A DNA stretch of 64,000 bases. It comes from Eleginops maclovinus (taxonomy: Eukaryota > Chordata > Actinopteri > Perciformes > Eleginopidae). The position numbers were made by a program, and so were the translations under genes. The notes below the pieces were generated by a model. The model had not been told where the DNA came from, searched no databases, and saw nothing but the letters and a program-made list of their open reading frames with translations. Below are positions 32,240 to 64,000 of the stretch, in pieces. The stretch spans positions 20,615,637 through 20,679,636 of the forward strand of contig NC_086352.1 of assembly GCF_036324505.1 (NCBI RefSeq), read 5' to 3'. Every line of letters begins with the position of its first letter. Position 1 is the stretch's first letter.

Positions 32240-33991
32240 CACTGCCCGGCCAAAAAAAAGGGCAGTGCTAACATCTGGGGTTGCTGCAGTTGGTCTGGTC
32301 TAGGTTCAGCAACGTCATGTGCCCAAAGAATGAGGTCAGCTGACTACCTGAATATACTGAATGACCAGGTTATTCCATCAATGGATTTTTTCTTCCCTGA
32401 TGGCACGGGCATGTTCCAAGATGATAATGCCAGGATCCATCGGGCTCAAATTGTGAAAGAGTGGTTCAGGGAGCGTGACTGGATCCTGAGCTTCCTGACG
32501 GGCAGATCCCAGGCAGTGCGGATGGGGAACATCACATCCTCCACCTTGACCCTCAACACCGGAGCCCCTCAGGGTTGTGTGCTCAGCCCTCTCCTCTACT
32601 CCCTGTTCACGCACGACTGCATGGCCACACACAGCTCCAACACCATCATCAAGTTTGCTGACGACACGGCCGTCATCGGCCTGATCACAGACGGCGACAA
32701 GACGGCGTACAGAGAGGAGGTCAGAGCCCTGACATCTTGGTGCCAGGACAACAACCTCCATCTCAACGTCAGCAAAACAAAGGAGCTGATTGTGGACTAC
32801 AGGAAGTGGCAGAGAGAGGCACACACACCCATCACCATCGACGGGACTCCTGTGGAGAGAGTCCGCAGCTTCAGGTTCCTCGGGGTAAACATCAGTGAGG
32901 ACCTGACATGGACACATCACACCAGGGTCATATCCAAGACGGCTCGACAGCGGCTCTTCTTCCTCCGCAGGCTGCGGAAGTTCAACATGGACTCCAGGAT
33001 ACTCTGCAACTTCTACAGGTGCACCATCGAGAGTATCCTGACTGGCTGCATCACCGCCTGGTATGGCAGTTGCACCGCCCTCAACCGTAAGACTCTACAG
33101 AGGGTGGTGAAAACTGCTCAGCACATCACTAGGACGGAGCTGCCATTTATGGAGGACCTCTACACCCAGCGGTGTTGGAAAAAGGCCGGTAGGATAATAA
33201 AGGACCCCCATCACCCCAGCAACAATCTGTTCTGTCTGCTGCCGTGTGGCACACGGTACCACAGCATCCGGACCAAGACCACCAGACTCAAGGACAGTTT
33301 TATCCCACAGGCTATAAGACTGCTGAACTCCTGAGCTCTGTGAATGTCTACTCACATCTGTTTATAGTACATATATATATATATATATATTATACACATC
33401 TGCCATATACATCTGTTTATACGTAATATATGCATCTGTCCATACCTCCTCATTCAACAGTGTAAAGTATTTAAATTACCCTACAGTGTATTTAAATACT
33501 TTCAATGTATTCCACATATGTAAATATATCACATCTTTACATCTCTATTGTTGTTATTGTAAATATTCTTCTCTCTTTTTGCACTATTTTATTTATCTTA
33601 TTTGCACCATGTATGTTGAGTTGTTGGAGGAGCCTGGGATATAAGATTTTCATTGCCAACATATACGTTGTATATGCTGTGCATATGACCAATAAAACCT
33701 TTGAAACCTTGAAATGAGACATCATTTTCACACATGGATTGGCCCCCACAGAGTCCGGACCTGAATCCGATTGAGAATCTTTGGGATGTGCTGGAGAAGA
33801 CTTTGGCATTGGTCCGAATCTCCCGTCGTCAATACAAAATCAAAAAATAAATAATGCAACTCTGGACAGAAATAAATGTGACATTGCAGAAGCTTGTGGA
33901 AACGAAGCCACAGCGAATGCTTTCCATAATCAAAGCTAAAGGTGGTCCAACGAATATTAGAGTGTGTGACCTTTTTTTGGGCCGGGCAGTG
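32240..33991 (+). mobile_element. Tc1/mariner-like transposon, decayed and split by a LINE
   Basis: Terminal inverted repeats CACTGCCCGGCC(C)AAAAAAAG lie at 32240-32260 and 33971-33991, each flanked by TA (32238-32239 and 33992-33993). Transposase remnants on the plus strand are [18 protein letters not shown] before the nested LINE and [20 protein letters not shown] after it. These are the second Asp and the Glu regions of a DDE domain. The N-terminal DNA-binding part is missing, so the copy was already deleted internally. It lies between pros1 and rasa3. Confidence 0.9.
32479..33714 (+). mobile_element. 5'-truncated L2-like LINE nested in the Tc1-like element
   Basis: The reverse-transcriptase C-terminal half ([13 protein letters not shown] and FADDTAVIG) and the typical tail ending RLLNS (stop near 33332) are followed by a ~380-bp 3' UTR with AATAAA and short CTTGAAA-type repeats. 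The tail and RT motifs fit the L2/CR1-Jockey group. TGA at 32476-32478 and 33715-33717 may be a 3-bp target duplication. The left junction leaves the Tc1 transposase remnant and the LINE RT in one open frame (32231-33334). Confidence 0.85.
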
Positions 33992-34024
33992 TATATTCAT
34001 GCTATAGTTTATATCCATGTACAT

Positions 34025-37000
34025 TAGCTGTTATGTCAAGTTTTCTGTGAATATGTTTAAGAATAATCCATTCATAAAAGGCAAAACCTGTACCCAAATA
34101 ATGGACAAATAATCATCCCCATTATCTGACTTATTTTATCTAAATAGCTATACTTGTTCAATCAAAATGAAAAGTTACATTTTAGTTTAGAGTTCGAACT
34201 GCACGACAAATGACACAGACACCATGTTTGCATTAATATTGGTTTCATTTTGTTATTCAGGGAAAAAACACATCACATTTTCACCATTCATTCAACTATT
34301 TTATGTACATATAACAGGCTTATTTTAATACTTTGAAAATATTTTTATAAAATACACTGTTCTCCCTTAAAGAAGGTGTTTATTCGAGGAGGAATTTCAC
34401 TGCAAAATATTAGCAGATGTGCGTTCATAATTTCTGATAATTTGATGGGCTTTTTGAGGGGTTGTTACTATTATTGCATGCTGAAACACCATTATTGCAT
34501 AATAAGTAATTCCTTTGTGGGGTTTCAGGGTAGAGGGGTTGCCGTTACTTTAACTGACATTAACCCCCCCTCCCCTCCACTCAGCAGATGTTTCTGGGAA
34601 GGTTTTTCAGAAATGATAACAAATATGATTACCAAATTAGTGATGAGAGACAGAAATGTTTGGTTGTTTATACTTCAGTTGCAAAAACACATGCAGTGCT
34701 AAGATTCATACACCTGAGGAGAGTTTGTAACACTCACCAAAGTTTAGAGGTTACAGCTGCTCTCTTAATGTGTCATCGATATGAATAACTGTTACATACA
34801 TAACATGAGAGTAGAGAATATATTGGCAAAGGTTCTTTGAGATGGAACAGTGGTTCTATACAAGAGGAAAGAGGAGATATCAGGCCAGAGTAACAGTGTT
34901 TCCACACTCTTCAGTATAATTACAGGCAGTGATTTTCTCTTTTTAAGAATTGGGACTCTCTCCACCTGTAACACTGGGGTAAATCAATTGGCAATACAAC
35001 CCGTCGTGTCAGTCACCTATGCACATACCGACAAATGCACGCTCACAAACACACATGTACACACATGTGTACACACACACACACACAGCAAATATTTCTG
35101 TATGAAGACAAAGATAGAAAACAGAGTCAAAGTGTTGAGAACCTTCCCTTCAGTTCAGAGATTAACACCTTTCACAAAGAAAAAAAATGTCATTGGAATA
35201 ATTGCTTTACTGTTTTTAAAACAGTATCGGTTTTGAGATATATATAAAAAAAACATCTCTAACAATGATTTTTTTGTCTGTTTTTAAAAAAAGATAATTT
35301 TATAAAAGTGATGACTGGCACTGTTTAGGATCCTGTGATCACTAGAGCACCCATGAGGCTATTTAACCAGGTACTTTTTTGGGGGAAAATACAAAATTCG
35401 TTGTGGTTTGTAGTGACCTGGTTGCACAGAAGTGACTGTGCAGGCTAAATACACTGTGACTACAACTATTTTTCACATGCACTGGTTTTGGCAAGAGTGA
35501 GTGCTGATGAACATCAATGCCAAAGAGAGTGGTTGCCTTTGGGAAGCGTAGAACATAACACGACTGGTTAACAACGATAAATCCCGTACCTTCAACAAAT
35601 GTTGCGGTGCTGAGTGCTAAGATTCACAGCAGGCAGTTTCTCAGAGGAATGCATATAAATAGACGTTAAAAAACAGGGTGCAGCTTTTCCAAAGTAAGAC
35701 AGAGCTAACTCACTAAACAGAAAATAAAAAACGACATTATTAGGCAGCCAACCGGGCAACACAACCAGTAACACACTATCCAATTCACAATCATAACTTG
35801 AGACAAAACTGGTTAAAAAGTTAGTATATCAGTGAATTAGATGTAAAGCTAAAAGCTGTCTGTGTTAATGAGCTGTGCAAACATATAGTTTCTGTTTTGT
35901 GATGGATGAAGGGATTGTTTGGCTTTAACATTTTACTAACACAAACAAACATATTGTGTCTGCAGTTAGTGTGTTGAATGAATGCTGATCTTAACCAAGG
36001 CTCAATTACTGGACAGCGGGAACAAATATCAGCACCTCTTAAAAGCAGCAAAATACACTGTTTTTATGAACCTAAAAATCGCTTTTATGTATCCACCATA
36101 AATGTGTGTGCATATCCATCAAGTTCAAGCTACCAACTGGGAAAAACAGGCAACTGGTCAAGGTGGCAAATAGTTACTGGTAAATCAAGTTATTTTATAC
36201 ACTTTTTAATTTTATGTAGTCAAGAAACACCACCAATAACTTTGACTTCTGTAATAAACAATTGTCAGTAACAATGTTACCAAAAATGTAACATTATAAA
36301 CTGAATAAAGGTTGAATTTTTAGCACTGTCAAGACGATGTATTTAATTTATGACTAATAAAGTGGCCACTGAGTGTACAATGTATTATTCTTTCATTGTA
36401 TATTTGTACTTAGACACAAACTTACAATTCACAGATTGTAAACAGGGACCCACAGCACGCACATCTTTACCATGAGCCTCTGGTGGGTGATCTGGCCCTG
36501 AAATCAACCGAAAAAGGGGCCTACATTTGGACATTATTTAATTTCTTTGGTCATAGAAGGATTATATAACTTAACAGCTATCCAGTGTATTTTGTGTTTC
36601 TTAAAAGAGAAGCTTCATTTTGACACCCTCAAGGATACAAAATTACAAAGATCCATGGACTTGTTTACAGCTACAGGTTACTGTTAAACAGGAGCATGAC
36701 AAGGCTTCAAATTTAACGTTAAAAGGTGAGCCCTTAACTCCTGTTAGCACGTTGATAATGAGAATTTAAAAAGAGGGATAAAAGTGATTGCTAACATTGA
36801 CAAAATCATGCTGCTCTATGCTGTGCTTGGTCCCAACAATCCCTTGTGTGCCCTCGACCTTCACAGCCTTCCTGAGGATGATGGGGACAAAAATTAAACA
36901 CCACTCAAAAAGGGAAAAATGACAGTCCTTCCTCACTCCCATCCTTCTGGAGTGAAATACAACGGAACATTTCAACATATCAACCATTAAAATAACAAAA

Positions 37001-37560
37001 TAAAAATCGGATAAAATAAGCTTTTGAAAGTGTGCTGCGAGGCTTGTTCATCCATAGATTTGGAGGCGATTAAAGTGCGTGCTGGTCACTGTCAAAACTG
37101 TCCAGTGAAAGCGTTTGTTCTCTCGTCACATCACAGACAGGAGACCCTTACATATGTATGATTATGTCTTCATCATATACCTCCTTTCCTCCAAAACCCT
37201 TTCCTTTTGATGCTGATCTGAGGTCTGTTCTCCAAATTTGGAGTGATGCATCTTGAGACATTGGCCAAAAACAAAGTCCATCTACAGAGCTCTCTCAGTC
37301 TCATATTGATTTTTAAAAATAACTTTCCTTAAAGCTGATCAAATAAATGTTTCAGTTGACACATGTTTCCAAAACAGCATTACGTGCTTCCAGAAAAGTC
37401 TTTAAAAAAGTGAAATATTCTCCTTCAAGCACGGAGGCATTAAAACCTTATTTTAAGGAAAAGTAAAGTTTTAAAACGGAATACTTGACAAGGAGCATTA
37501 TTTAGATGTTTCGCAGAGAAGAAAAATATGCTGGTTCTGGGCATCATAGAAACAGTGCGG
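34025..37560 (-). other. rasa3 3' UTR and intergenic DNA
   Basis: No coding exon is supported here. A minus-strand AATAAA (TTTATT at 34378-34383) would allow a long rasa3 3' UTR of up to about 3.2 kb, but closer variant signals exist (TTTAAT near 36208 and 36537). TAATAAAGTGGCCACTGAGT near 36350 resembles a terminus that I recall from fish DNA transposons, but no partner end is visible. Confidence 0.35.
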
Positions 37561-56427
<18,867 letters not shown>

Positions 56428-57534
56428 CTGCACAAAGCAAAGGGAGGAGAGAGAACAGTTTACTTAGGAACGCTGTTGTAAGCAGTAACAATGCGTTTAT
56501 TCAGGCACACTGCGGTAGGTGATTACTTATTTAAGAACCCTGAAAGCACGCCACGTTTAAAGAGACATAGCATTATGTAAGTTCACACCTGTTTGAGCTT
56601 TGAGTAATCTGACAGCAGGCCTAACAAGCTTAACTCTGCAAAGGGGACTACCTTAACACCGGAAACACAGCTCTCAGACACCATTAACAAATAACATATG
56701 TGCGCTTAAATGTATGTGTTTGTGTGTATGTGTGCGTTATCAGATCTGTGATTAATAGAATCTGTGGGGGAAATTTCCTGACTCCTGCTGAAGAAAATCT
56801 GTTAATGAGACATGGGTGGCAGATAGCACTCCCTTTTAAAAGAATGTGGTCAAACCACCCACCAAGATCCGAGTCTCTCTCACACACACACACACGCACA
56901 CGCACAAATCACAAAGGTGATATTCCAGTCCCTCAGGAGCAATACCATCTCCTTTAGAAAGCAATGCGGCTCCCTGTTACTTAGTACTATGTTCACTGAT
57001 TGTGTTTCTCTCCCCCTGAGGGCCCACAGGACTGTGTGGTCTATAGTTACACGTGTATTAGTGCAACTTTGTCATTGTTCACTCCATTATCTGTATGTGA
57101 ATCTGATGCTGCCAATCAGTCGACATCCCACTGTTATTTCTGGCCTTAAAGGAGAAACTTCTTCACAATGTCATCATGAGTCTGCGGCAGGGTGCTGCTG
57201 CTGCAAGCTGAATCTTTCTTTTGTAAATGTGATCCTACAGTGGATGCCAACAGTTTTGGATTTGACCCAATACAACATAAGCACGGTCTATTTGTGTTTT
57301 TGCCTTCTGAAATAGTTTTATTTTAAGAATTTTTTTTAAGACCTTAAAAGGTGCGGTTTGAGAAAAATGTTATTTGTTGACAGCTTGTGTTTATGTTGCA
57401 GTATAACCGTCCCTTACAAGTGCTGTAGAATAACAGATCTACAACTTACATTGCAAAAGATAACTGGCAATCATGATTTCTAATGTTTGTTTAAAGAGAA
57501 AAGTTGATGTTGCTGCACACGGTAACTAGTTCTT

Positions 57535-57558
57535 CAACTATACTACGTAGTATAGTTG
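57535..57558. repeat. 24-bp perfect palindrome
   Basis: CAACTATACTAC followed by GTAGTATAGTTG is self-complementary with no spacer, centred on 57546/57547. Confidence 0.95.
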
Positions 57559-60484
57559 TAGTAGAGCTACACACAATGTAGTGATTTTGACCCTGGCATG
57601 GTGTTTGGGTAAGGCAGATAGGTGACATTTTATCCTTAGACTGCTTGCTAAATTTGCACTATTGAGTCCAACAATTAGTCAAACATTTTTTACTGACACC
57701 TCAAAATTGGATGTAACAGAAAACGGCATCCATTCAGCTCTACAACCTCCAGTTGAGGATTTCATTAAAATGTAATCTTAGCAAACAATCCATTTCATAC
57801 TTGAGAAGAAAAGTTGGTATTGAAATATTGCAATGCAGGAGGAAGAAAAAGGATGTCAATAATGACACTAGTCATGAAGTGCACATGCAACAACATGCGA
57901 TTGCACTGTTTGAATATCACCTGTGATTTGTGTATACTTGGGTTGACTTAATCAGTTAACCAATGTAGTGAAATGTTGCTATTTCAAGGATACGTTTGAT
58001 GATTCTATATTGGTCTTATTTCAATTTCATGACAATGAACAGTGGCATGGTAAACCACACACAAACACATCAACCTGCAACCATCAATACCATTAAGTGC
58101 ATTGAGTAAGCCTGCAGCTAAAAGAAGCCCCACCAAATGCTCTATTTACTCCCGTTTAATTAAAATGTGCCTAAAATTACAGTCTACAGCTGTTGAGAAA
58201 AGTTGATTGGACACGTTTCTTTTGGAAAGCTTTATCCATTTCCAAAGTGTGTATATGTTTTGTTTTAGAGTGGGCCTTCCCTATTTTCTACAGTAGGAAA
58301 GGGTTGGAGGGGTCAGACGTAGTTCAATCATAAAACTAGCAATCCTACTGGAAGCTTACATGGTTTGTTTGGTTAATTTCATAGGATTTGTCAAAACAAT
58401 ATCAGGAGTATATTTAGCTCAAAATACCTTTGCTTCTTGAAAATCTTTGTCAAATACATAATTAAGACTGGCAATAAGATGAAAACGAATTGCCAGGGAC
58501 AAATATAGCTGGTTCATCCATACCCTTGGTCCATAACTCTGCAAGGAGGATAAATAAAACCCAGAGTGATAAATAGTGGTGAGTAAGTGTCTCACTGTGG
58601 GTTTAGTAACACAACACAGTGTTATGGCTGCATCACTGGAGGCTGATTCATACAGAACGTACCCAACTATTTTACAATAACAACATTCATTCATAAATTA
58701 GGAAGACACCTGAGCTGTAAGACACAACACGTGCTCTTCTGCTTTGTTTTGTTGTTTCAGAATCTGACCTACGCTGTCTGTGTTTACGTGAGAGATGACG
58801 CATTTCTCTCTTATCTCTTTCTTTATCCCTTTCACCTCCTACTGTTATTACATCTCCCTCCTGTCTCCTATCCTCCCATACTCTCTTGTTAATTTTATCT
58901 CCCTCCTTTAATCCTCTTCTTTCACCTCTCCTGCTCCAGACTGTTCTTCAATCTCTGTTTTCCTCCAGCTTTCACTCATGACCTGTGAGGTCTCTGTACG
59001 TTTGCAGCATCCAAGTTCTCTTAGTAATCAAAACATCATGGGATTACCACAGCTTTCTCAGCAGTGTGTGTTTGTTTGTGTGTGTGTTTAAAGACTCAAC
59101 TCCCAGCGTTTTCGCCAAAATTGCAGCAACTGGAAAGGCAAAAACACACAATTTATATATTTTAAGCATCAGTTTAAGTACTGTACCAAATCTAAGGACA
59201 GTTCAAGCAGTTTGGTATATCTTATTGCATCTTTTACTCCAACTGTGTAATTTGTACATTACTGCTGCTGACCTTTCTCATATGTTGATTTCTCTGTGTT
59301 TTTCCAGCAGCCAGAGGTTTCTATTCAAGCCTATATTACATGAAAATCAACTTGCAGAGACTTGATACTTGCCTGAGATAAGTAATCAATCACAATGAAC
59401 ATCTAAATGTCCTCAATTTGCTGTTTTTGTTTAATTGATGTATGGTAGTGCAGGTGAAAAGTTCGCTGCGTAGGTGGATCCAAGTGCAACCTCCTAGGGT
59501 TACAGACCAGAAATTGGCAGATTGGCATCAGTGTATACACTGACACATAAAGTAAGTAATAAAAAAAAAGAGGATAAACTGATATCAAACAGCCATCTAA
59601 CTCCCAGTAAGACTGCCATCAAGGCGACAAAATCATTTCAAACTGCAATCCCCTTTACTACTGGTTACTGGAAAAAATAATCATGTTTACCAGGCATAAT
59701 GCCAACTCTTTGTTTTAGCAAGTGACTGCATCACCTGGGTATATGCAGAATAACTGTTTCTTCCAACTTTAGTATCATGCAATTAAGAGTTCATTTTGAC
59801 TAGCACTGAAATCTGTAGATATATAGCTGATATGATGCATCCCCACCAGTAAATACCATTGATACAGAGATATCCTTCCACTTCTTGTTTATGGGGTAAC
59901 TGAGACCTGAACGAGCTGATGAACAGCAATGTTTTTTCATTTTCGGGGGGGTTTACTACAACAGTGAGGGTTGAGTAAACAAGTTTTTTGTATGTATGTG
60001 CGGATGGTCAATGGAGGTGATTCTTTTACAAAAGAAAGGATAAGCCTCTCCACTAACCTGCCATTCAACACGTGAGATTAAAGACTTTATTATGAAACCA
60101 GAGCGTGTAATCCTCTGTCTCAGCATGTCTATCGTTCTCTTATACTTTCTTTGTATTCTTCTTTCCCTTTTCTTACGAACCCTCACCCTTTTTTGATTTT
60201 CATCTATGTAGGGCTCATGTTGAATTGTTTTTTTTTCCTTTTCCAAATTAGCTTTAACCTGATTTTACTTTCCTCTATATATGGTTGCTTCCCCTTTTTT
60301 CATCTCTCCCTCTCTAACGGTCTGTATTTTCTCCAAACAGGGTGTTTATCTCCCTCAAGATTCAAAATAAACAACAACAACAACAACAAACAAAGAACAG
60401 CAGTTTCCTCTTTTCATCAACAATCACTGCAGCTGCCCTTGGAGAATATCTTGCCCTAGTATCTGAGCAAAGACACTACTGCCG

Positions 60485-60592
<108 letters not shown>

Positions 60593-61043
60593 TGGGTGGT
60601 GGGCATGCAAAACATGGAGGCGTTGAGCAGAGCTGCAGAGAATCACAGAACAAACCAAAGACGGCAAAATTGAATGGGATAGCATCAAAAATGTTTGACT
60701 ACACACTTCATTCCTGTAGAGGCAAGAGAAGAAGTAAGGGAGCCAGAGTGATTTGTAGCTTTGTTTCTCTTCCTCCTCTGTTCACTAGTTTCCAGTCCGC
60801 CACCCTTGTGTGTACAGTTACAGAAGCACCACTCCACTCGTTATTCTAATCTTCTCTGACATGAACACATTCAAGGATACACAGGCGTGAATGCTTTCAG
60901 TGGCTAAGAGCTTGACTAGCAGGCCTGGGAAACACAGGCTTTAGGAAAGGAAGGAGGGAGGGGGGTGGTTAGTGAGAAAAATACAAGCAGTGTACTCAAT
61001 AAAGGGTGAGAGGGGAGGAAGACTGCAGAGTGAGGGAGAGCGG

Positions 61044-61047
<4 letters not shown>

Positions 61048-61109
<62 letters not shown>
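61048..61109. repeat. (AG)n microsatellite
   Basis: A pure AG run of about 60 bases within a purine-rich stretch. Confidence 0.95.
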
Positions 61110-61112
<3 letters not shown>

Positions 61113-61241
61113 CAGTCAGATAGAAAACTTGAGAGTGGTTGGCTTCGGAGAAAGCTACAACAGGAAATGAGATGAGGAGAAAGGAATTTCAACTGGATAC
61201 AAGATGTAGTTTAAAAGCAGTGAACAACCCAGTTACCCCTG

Positions 61242-61356
<115 letters not shown>

Positions 61357-61525
61357 ATGCGTAAATAAGACACCGTGAGAATGGAAAGAAAACCTGATAC
61401 TTGTAAGAGGACAATTTCTTATGCCAGTTATTATTCATTTCCTTTGATAGTCTTAAGTAGAGTCTAAACAACTGAAGAAAACTGAGTCATTCTGTCTTTC
61501 TGAAAATGATGTAACATAAAAACAC

Positions 61526-61664
<139 letters not shown>

Positions 61665-64000
61665 CAATGATCCCACAGCAAGATATTTATTATCACTCAA
61701 TCAATCAAGGGCTGCAACTTGCATTTAGTTTAATAATCCGCTAATTTCTCACGCAATCATTCTTCAAAATATCAAAAAAAGACAGACAACACTTAACAAT
61801 ATGGGGATCCAAACATCAATTTAAAGGGTTTCTCCTGTGATTTAGTAGTATTGTACTAAAGTTACTACACTTCCCATGATAAATGATAAATTGTGTTTTT
61901 GTTAAGCCCCCACAGCCAACATCTTTTAAACGCAGTGTTAGACCCTGTTGTGCAATTTTGGCGTAATGACCACATGAGTTTGTATTTTCAAAGTAATTTT
62001 TCGAGCCATTAGTAACAATAACAATGTGAGAGTCTGGAACTATGAAGAACTAATTTAGCATGATAATTGCTTGCTTGGCACAACAACAAATAAAAGCTTT
62101 GGGTTAACTTTCTGAATATGCGCCCCACTTAATAAGCCAACCGTGTTTTCCACGTGGCTGCCCGCTTGGTACAGAGACTTTAAATGGAGATGACTTCATA
62201 AATTAAAAAAATGGTTTTCCTCAACTTAAGGAACGTTTTTTAAAAGTTCCTTAGACGCCTCTTCAATAATGGTGGCATATGGGATGAATGTGTTTTGAAT
62301 TAACTGCAATAATTTCAGGTTAGCACTTATAAACATGAAAACACTAAAACAACAACAGGCATTCAAATTGACTACTTTGGATACCCTCTTGCGAACTTGA
62401 AAACAACTATCAATGAAAACCTGCTAACCTTTTAAACCCTGTGATCACCCTTATATTTCCACCTGTTTATATTCATTAACAAACCCTCATCCACTTGAAG
62501 GCTTTAAAAGCTCAGTTTTCTGTGGTCCGTTTTTAATATCCTCTAAAAAGATGTCCGATATTGATATTGTTAACCAATGCGGAATTAATTTATCACTGTC
62601 CAAATTTGTTCCTGACAATCACAGTTTTGCCAAAAGCAGCTTTACGCTTAAAGATGCAACTTTAGGAAGAGCTTAAGACCTTAGGAGGATAACAGCAGGA
62701 CCAGCTAATAAACATTTTAAACATTTAAAAGATTTTACAGATACATTTTTGATACAAAATTGGGGAACATTTTAAATGCAGCCTGACATTTTTAGTGTCT
62801 ACAATGGAACAAACTTCCTTGATTGTAACATTTTGTAATAATTTCTGGGGTTGAATGACTATAATCTGCAGAAAATATAGTAAAGTGTAATAGAAACTGT
62901 GAGTGAGCAGCTTAAGTGTCAGTGCCAATAGTGGCATTTCTCTTAAGTATCAGCTGGTTTGGTTTATAAGCTGGGCATAGCAGCACCTACTGCTGTGTCA
63001 AACTACACTTTACATGCAATGCTGCTGGACAAAAATTTGTTCAGCAGCATGAGGAAGATAATAAAAAAAAAGAGGTGTTTAAACACTGGCCGTGCTGAAC
63101 ACCACGGTCTCTTTGATAAACCAGCGTTCAGTTACTGATCAAACTCCCTCTCCATCTAGCGCGTCCTGGAGCTAATGTTCAAACAGATCAGTTAGTCTCT
63201 ATGGAAAACTTTTTTTTTTTTAAACTGAGTAAAACTAAATTACACAAACATGCTAACAAAAGGGCACATGCTGTTAAGTAACACAGTGTGGAGAAAGCTC
63301 TGTGATCAGCACGTCAGATATCAGGGTCAAAATCTGGTATACAGGATGTGAGTGTACTCTTTCAGACCAGTGTGGTGTCATGATGGAGTAAGAGGTAGGC
63401 CTACACGTAGCTAGTCTCACTACTTTACATGGCCTTGTGTTCTGGTCCGTTAAACCTCAAAACTCCCTCCAGCCTCCTCAAACATTTACAGATTTATAAG
63501 AATACTCTGTTTGTATTTTTAAACTTCCGGGAAACTGTGGAATTGGAACGACTCTCCCCTACACAAACAGGCTTGACACACACAATGCTGAGAAGATATG
63601 AAATCTTTTGTATGCACAGGAAAGGCAGAACAGGTTGTTTGTAAGTCCCTGTATGTGGCAAGCTGACATTGCGTGTACTGCCAGAGGAGAGTAGTCACAC
63701 TGTTGCAATATCTGATATATTCTGTGTGTGTGTGTGACATTAACACAATTTCTCTTTTTCACTACATGGAAACAATATAGTAACTTTCTTCTAACACTTC
63801 TCTTCCTCTAACAGCGTAGTGAATGTTGCATGCTCATGTCATTGCAGGTAGAGGTCGTTGCAAGAGGGATTGCGTCGACTTCAGGGCAATTGAAAGACAT
63901 GCTGAAGGAGCGACAGCAACCCTTTATTTACCCCACTGACCCTGCATGCGGGGTCCACAGCGTTACTTCCCCTGTATTCCTGGTACTGTGTTCTCGAGGA

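Noticed and set aside
32378..32920. 180-codon minus-strand open frame
   Set aside because: It is antisense to the LINE/Tc1 coding sequence and is a shadow of it.
36340..36380. TAATAAAGTGGCCACTGAGT resembling a fish DNA-transposon terminus
   Set aside because: No second terminus, target duplication or body could be found in the window; too short to call.
63800..64000. Possible gene start or rasa3 exon 1 near the right edge
   Set aside because: No reading frame matching the short RASA3 N-terminus and no convincing promoter were seen; left as intronic/unknown.

Overview
This window is vertebrate nuclear DNA, most likely from a ray-finned (teleost) fish. It has multi-exon genes with GT-AG introns, dense (CA/TG)n microsatellites, and RTE, L2, Tc1 and hAT type transposable elements of the kinds common in teleosts. 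No bacterial-type operon, CRISPR array or tRNA/rRNA gene was found. Exons were joined by hand from splice signals, reading phase and remembered family features; no database search was run.

Layout: (1) 801-3377, plus strand: the last five coding exons of tmem255b, with a 3' UTR to about 4.55 kb. (2) 6397-21243, minus strand: a complete 15-exon gas6, a secreted vitamin K-dependent Gla/EGF/LamG ligand. Intron 6 carries a 3.4-kb RTE retrotransposon bounded by 13-bp target-site duplications. (3) 23494-31654, minus strand: a complete 14-exon pros1 (protein S), head-to-tail upstream of gas6. (4) About 32.2-34.0 kb: intergenic DNA with an L2-like LINE nested inside a Tc1-like transposon. (5) 37561-56427, minus strand: rasa3 exons 2-24 (C2-C2-RasGAP-PH-BTK). 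Exon 1 was not found, so 56428-64000 is probably part of a large intron 1.

gas6 and pros1 encode the two vitamin K-dependent ligands of TYRO3/AXL/MER receptors, and PROS1 is also an anticoagulant cofactor. Here they are adjacent tandem paralogues with closely matching intron phases. In human, TMEM255B, GAS6 and RASA3 are neighbours on 13q34 while PROS1 lies on chromosome 3, so tmem255b-gas6-pros1-rasa3 is the main genomic-architecture observation. The other notable signals are a 135-bp (TG)n tract abutting a pros1 splice acceptor, a fused pros1 exon, a 117-bp 97%-identical inverted copy of gas6 upstream DNA inside a rasa3 intron, and several transposons with exact boundaries. No wholly unknown multi-gene system was found.
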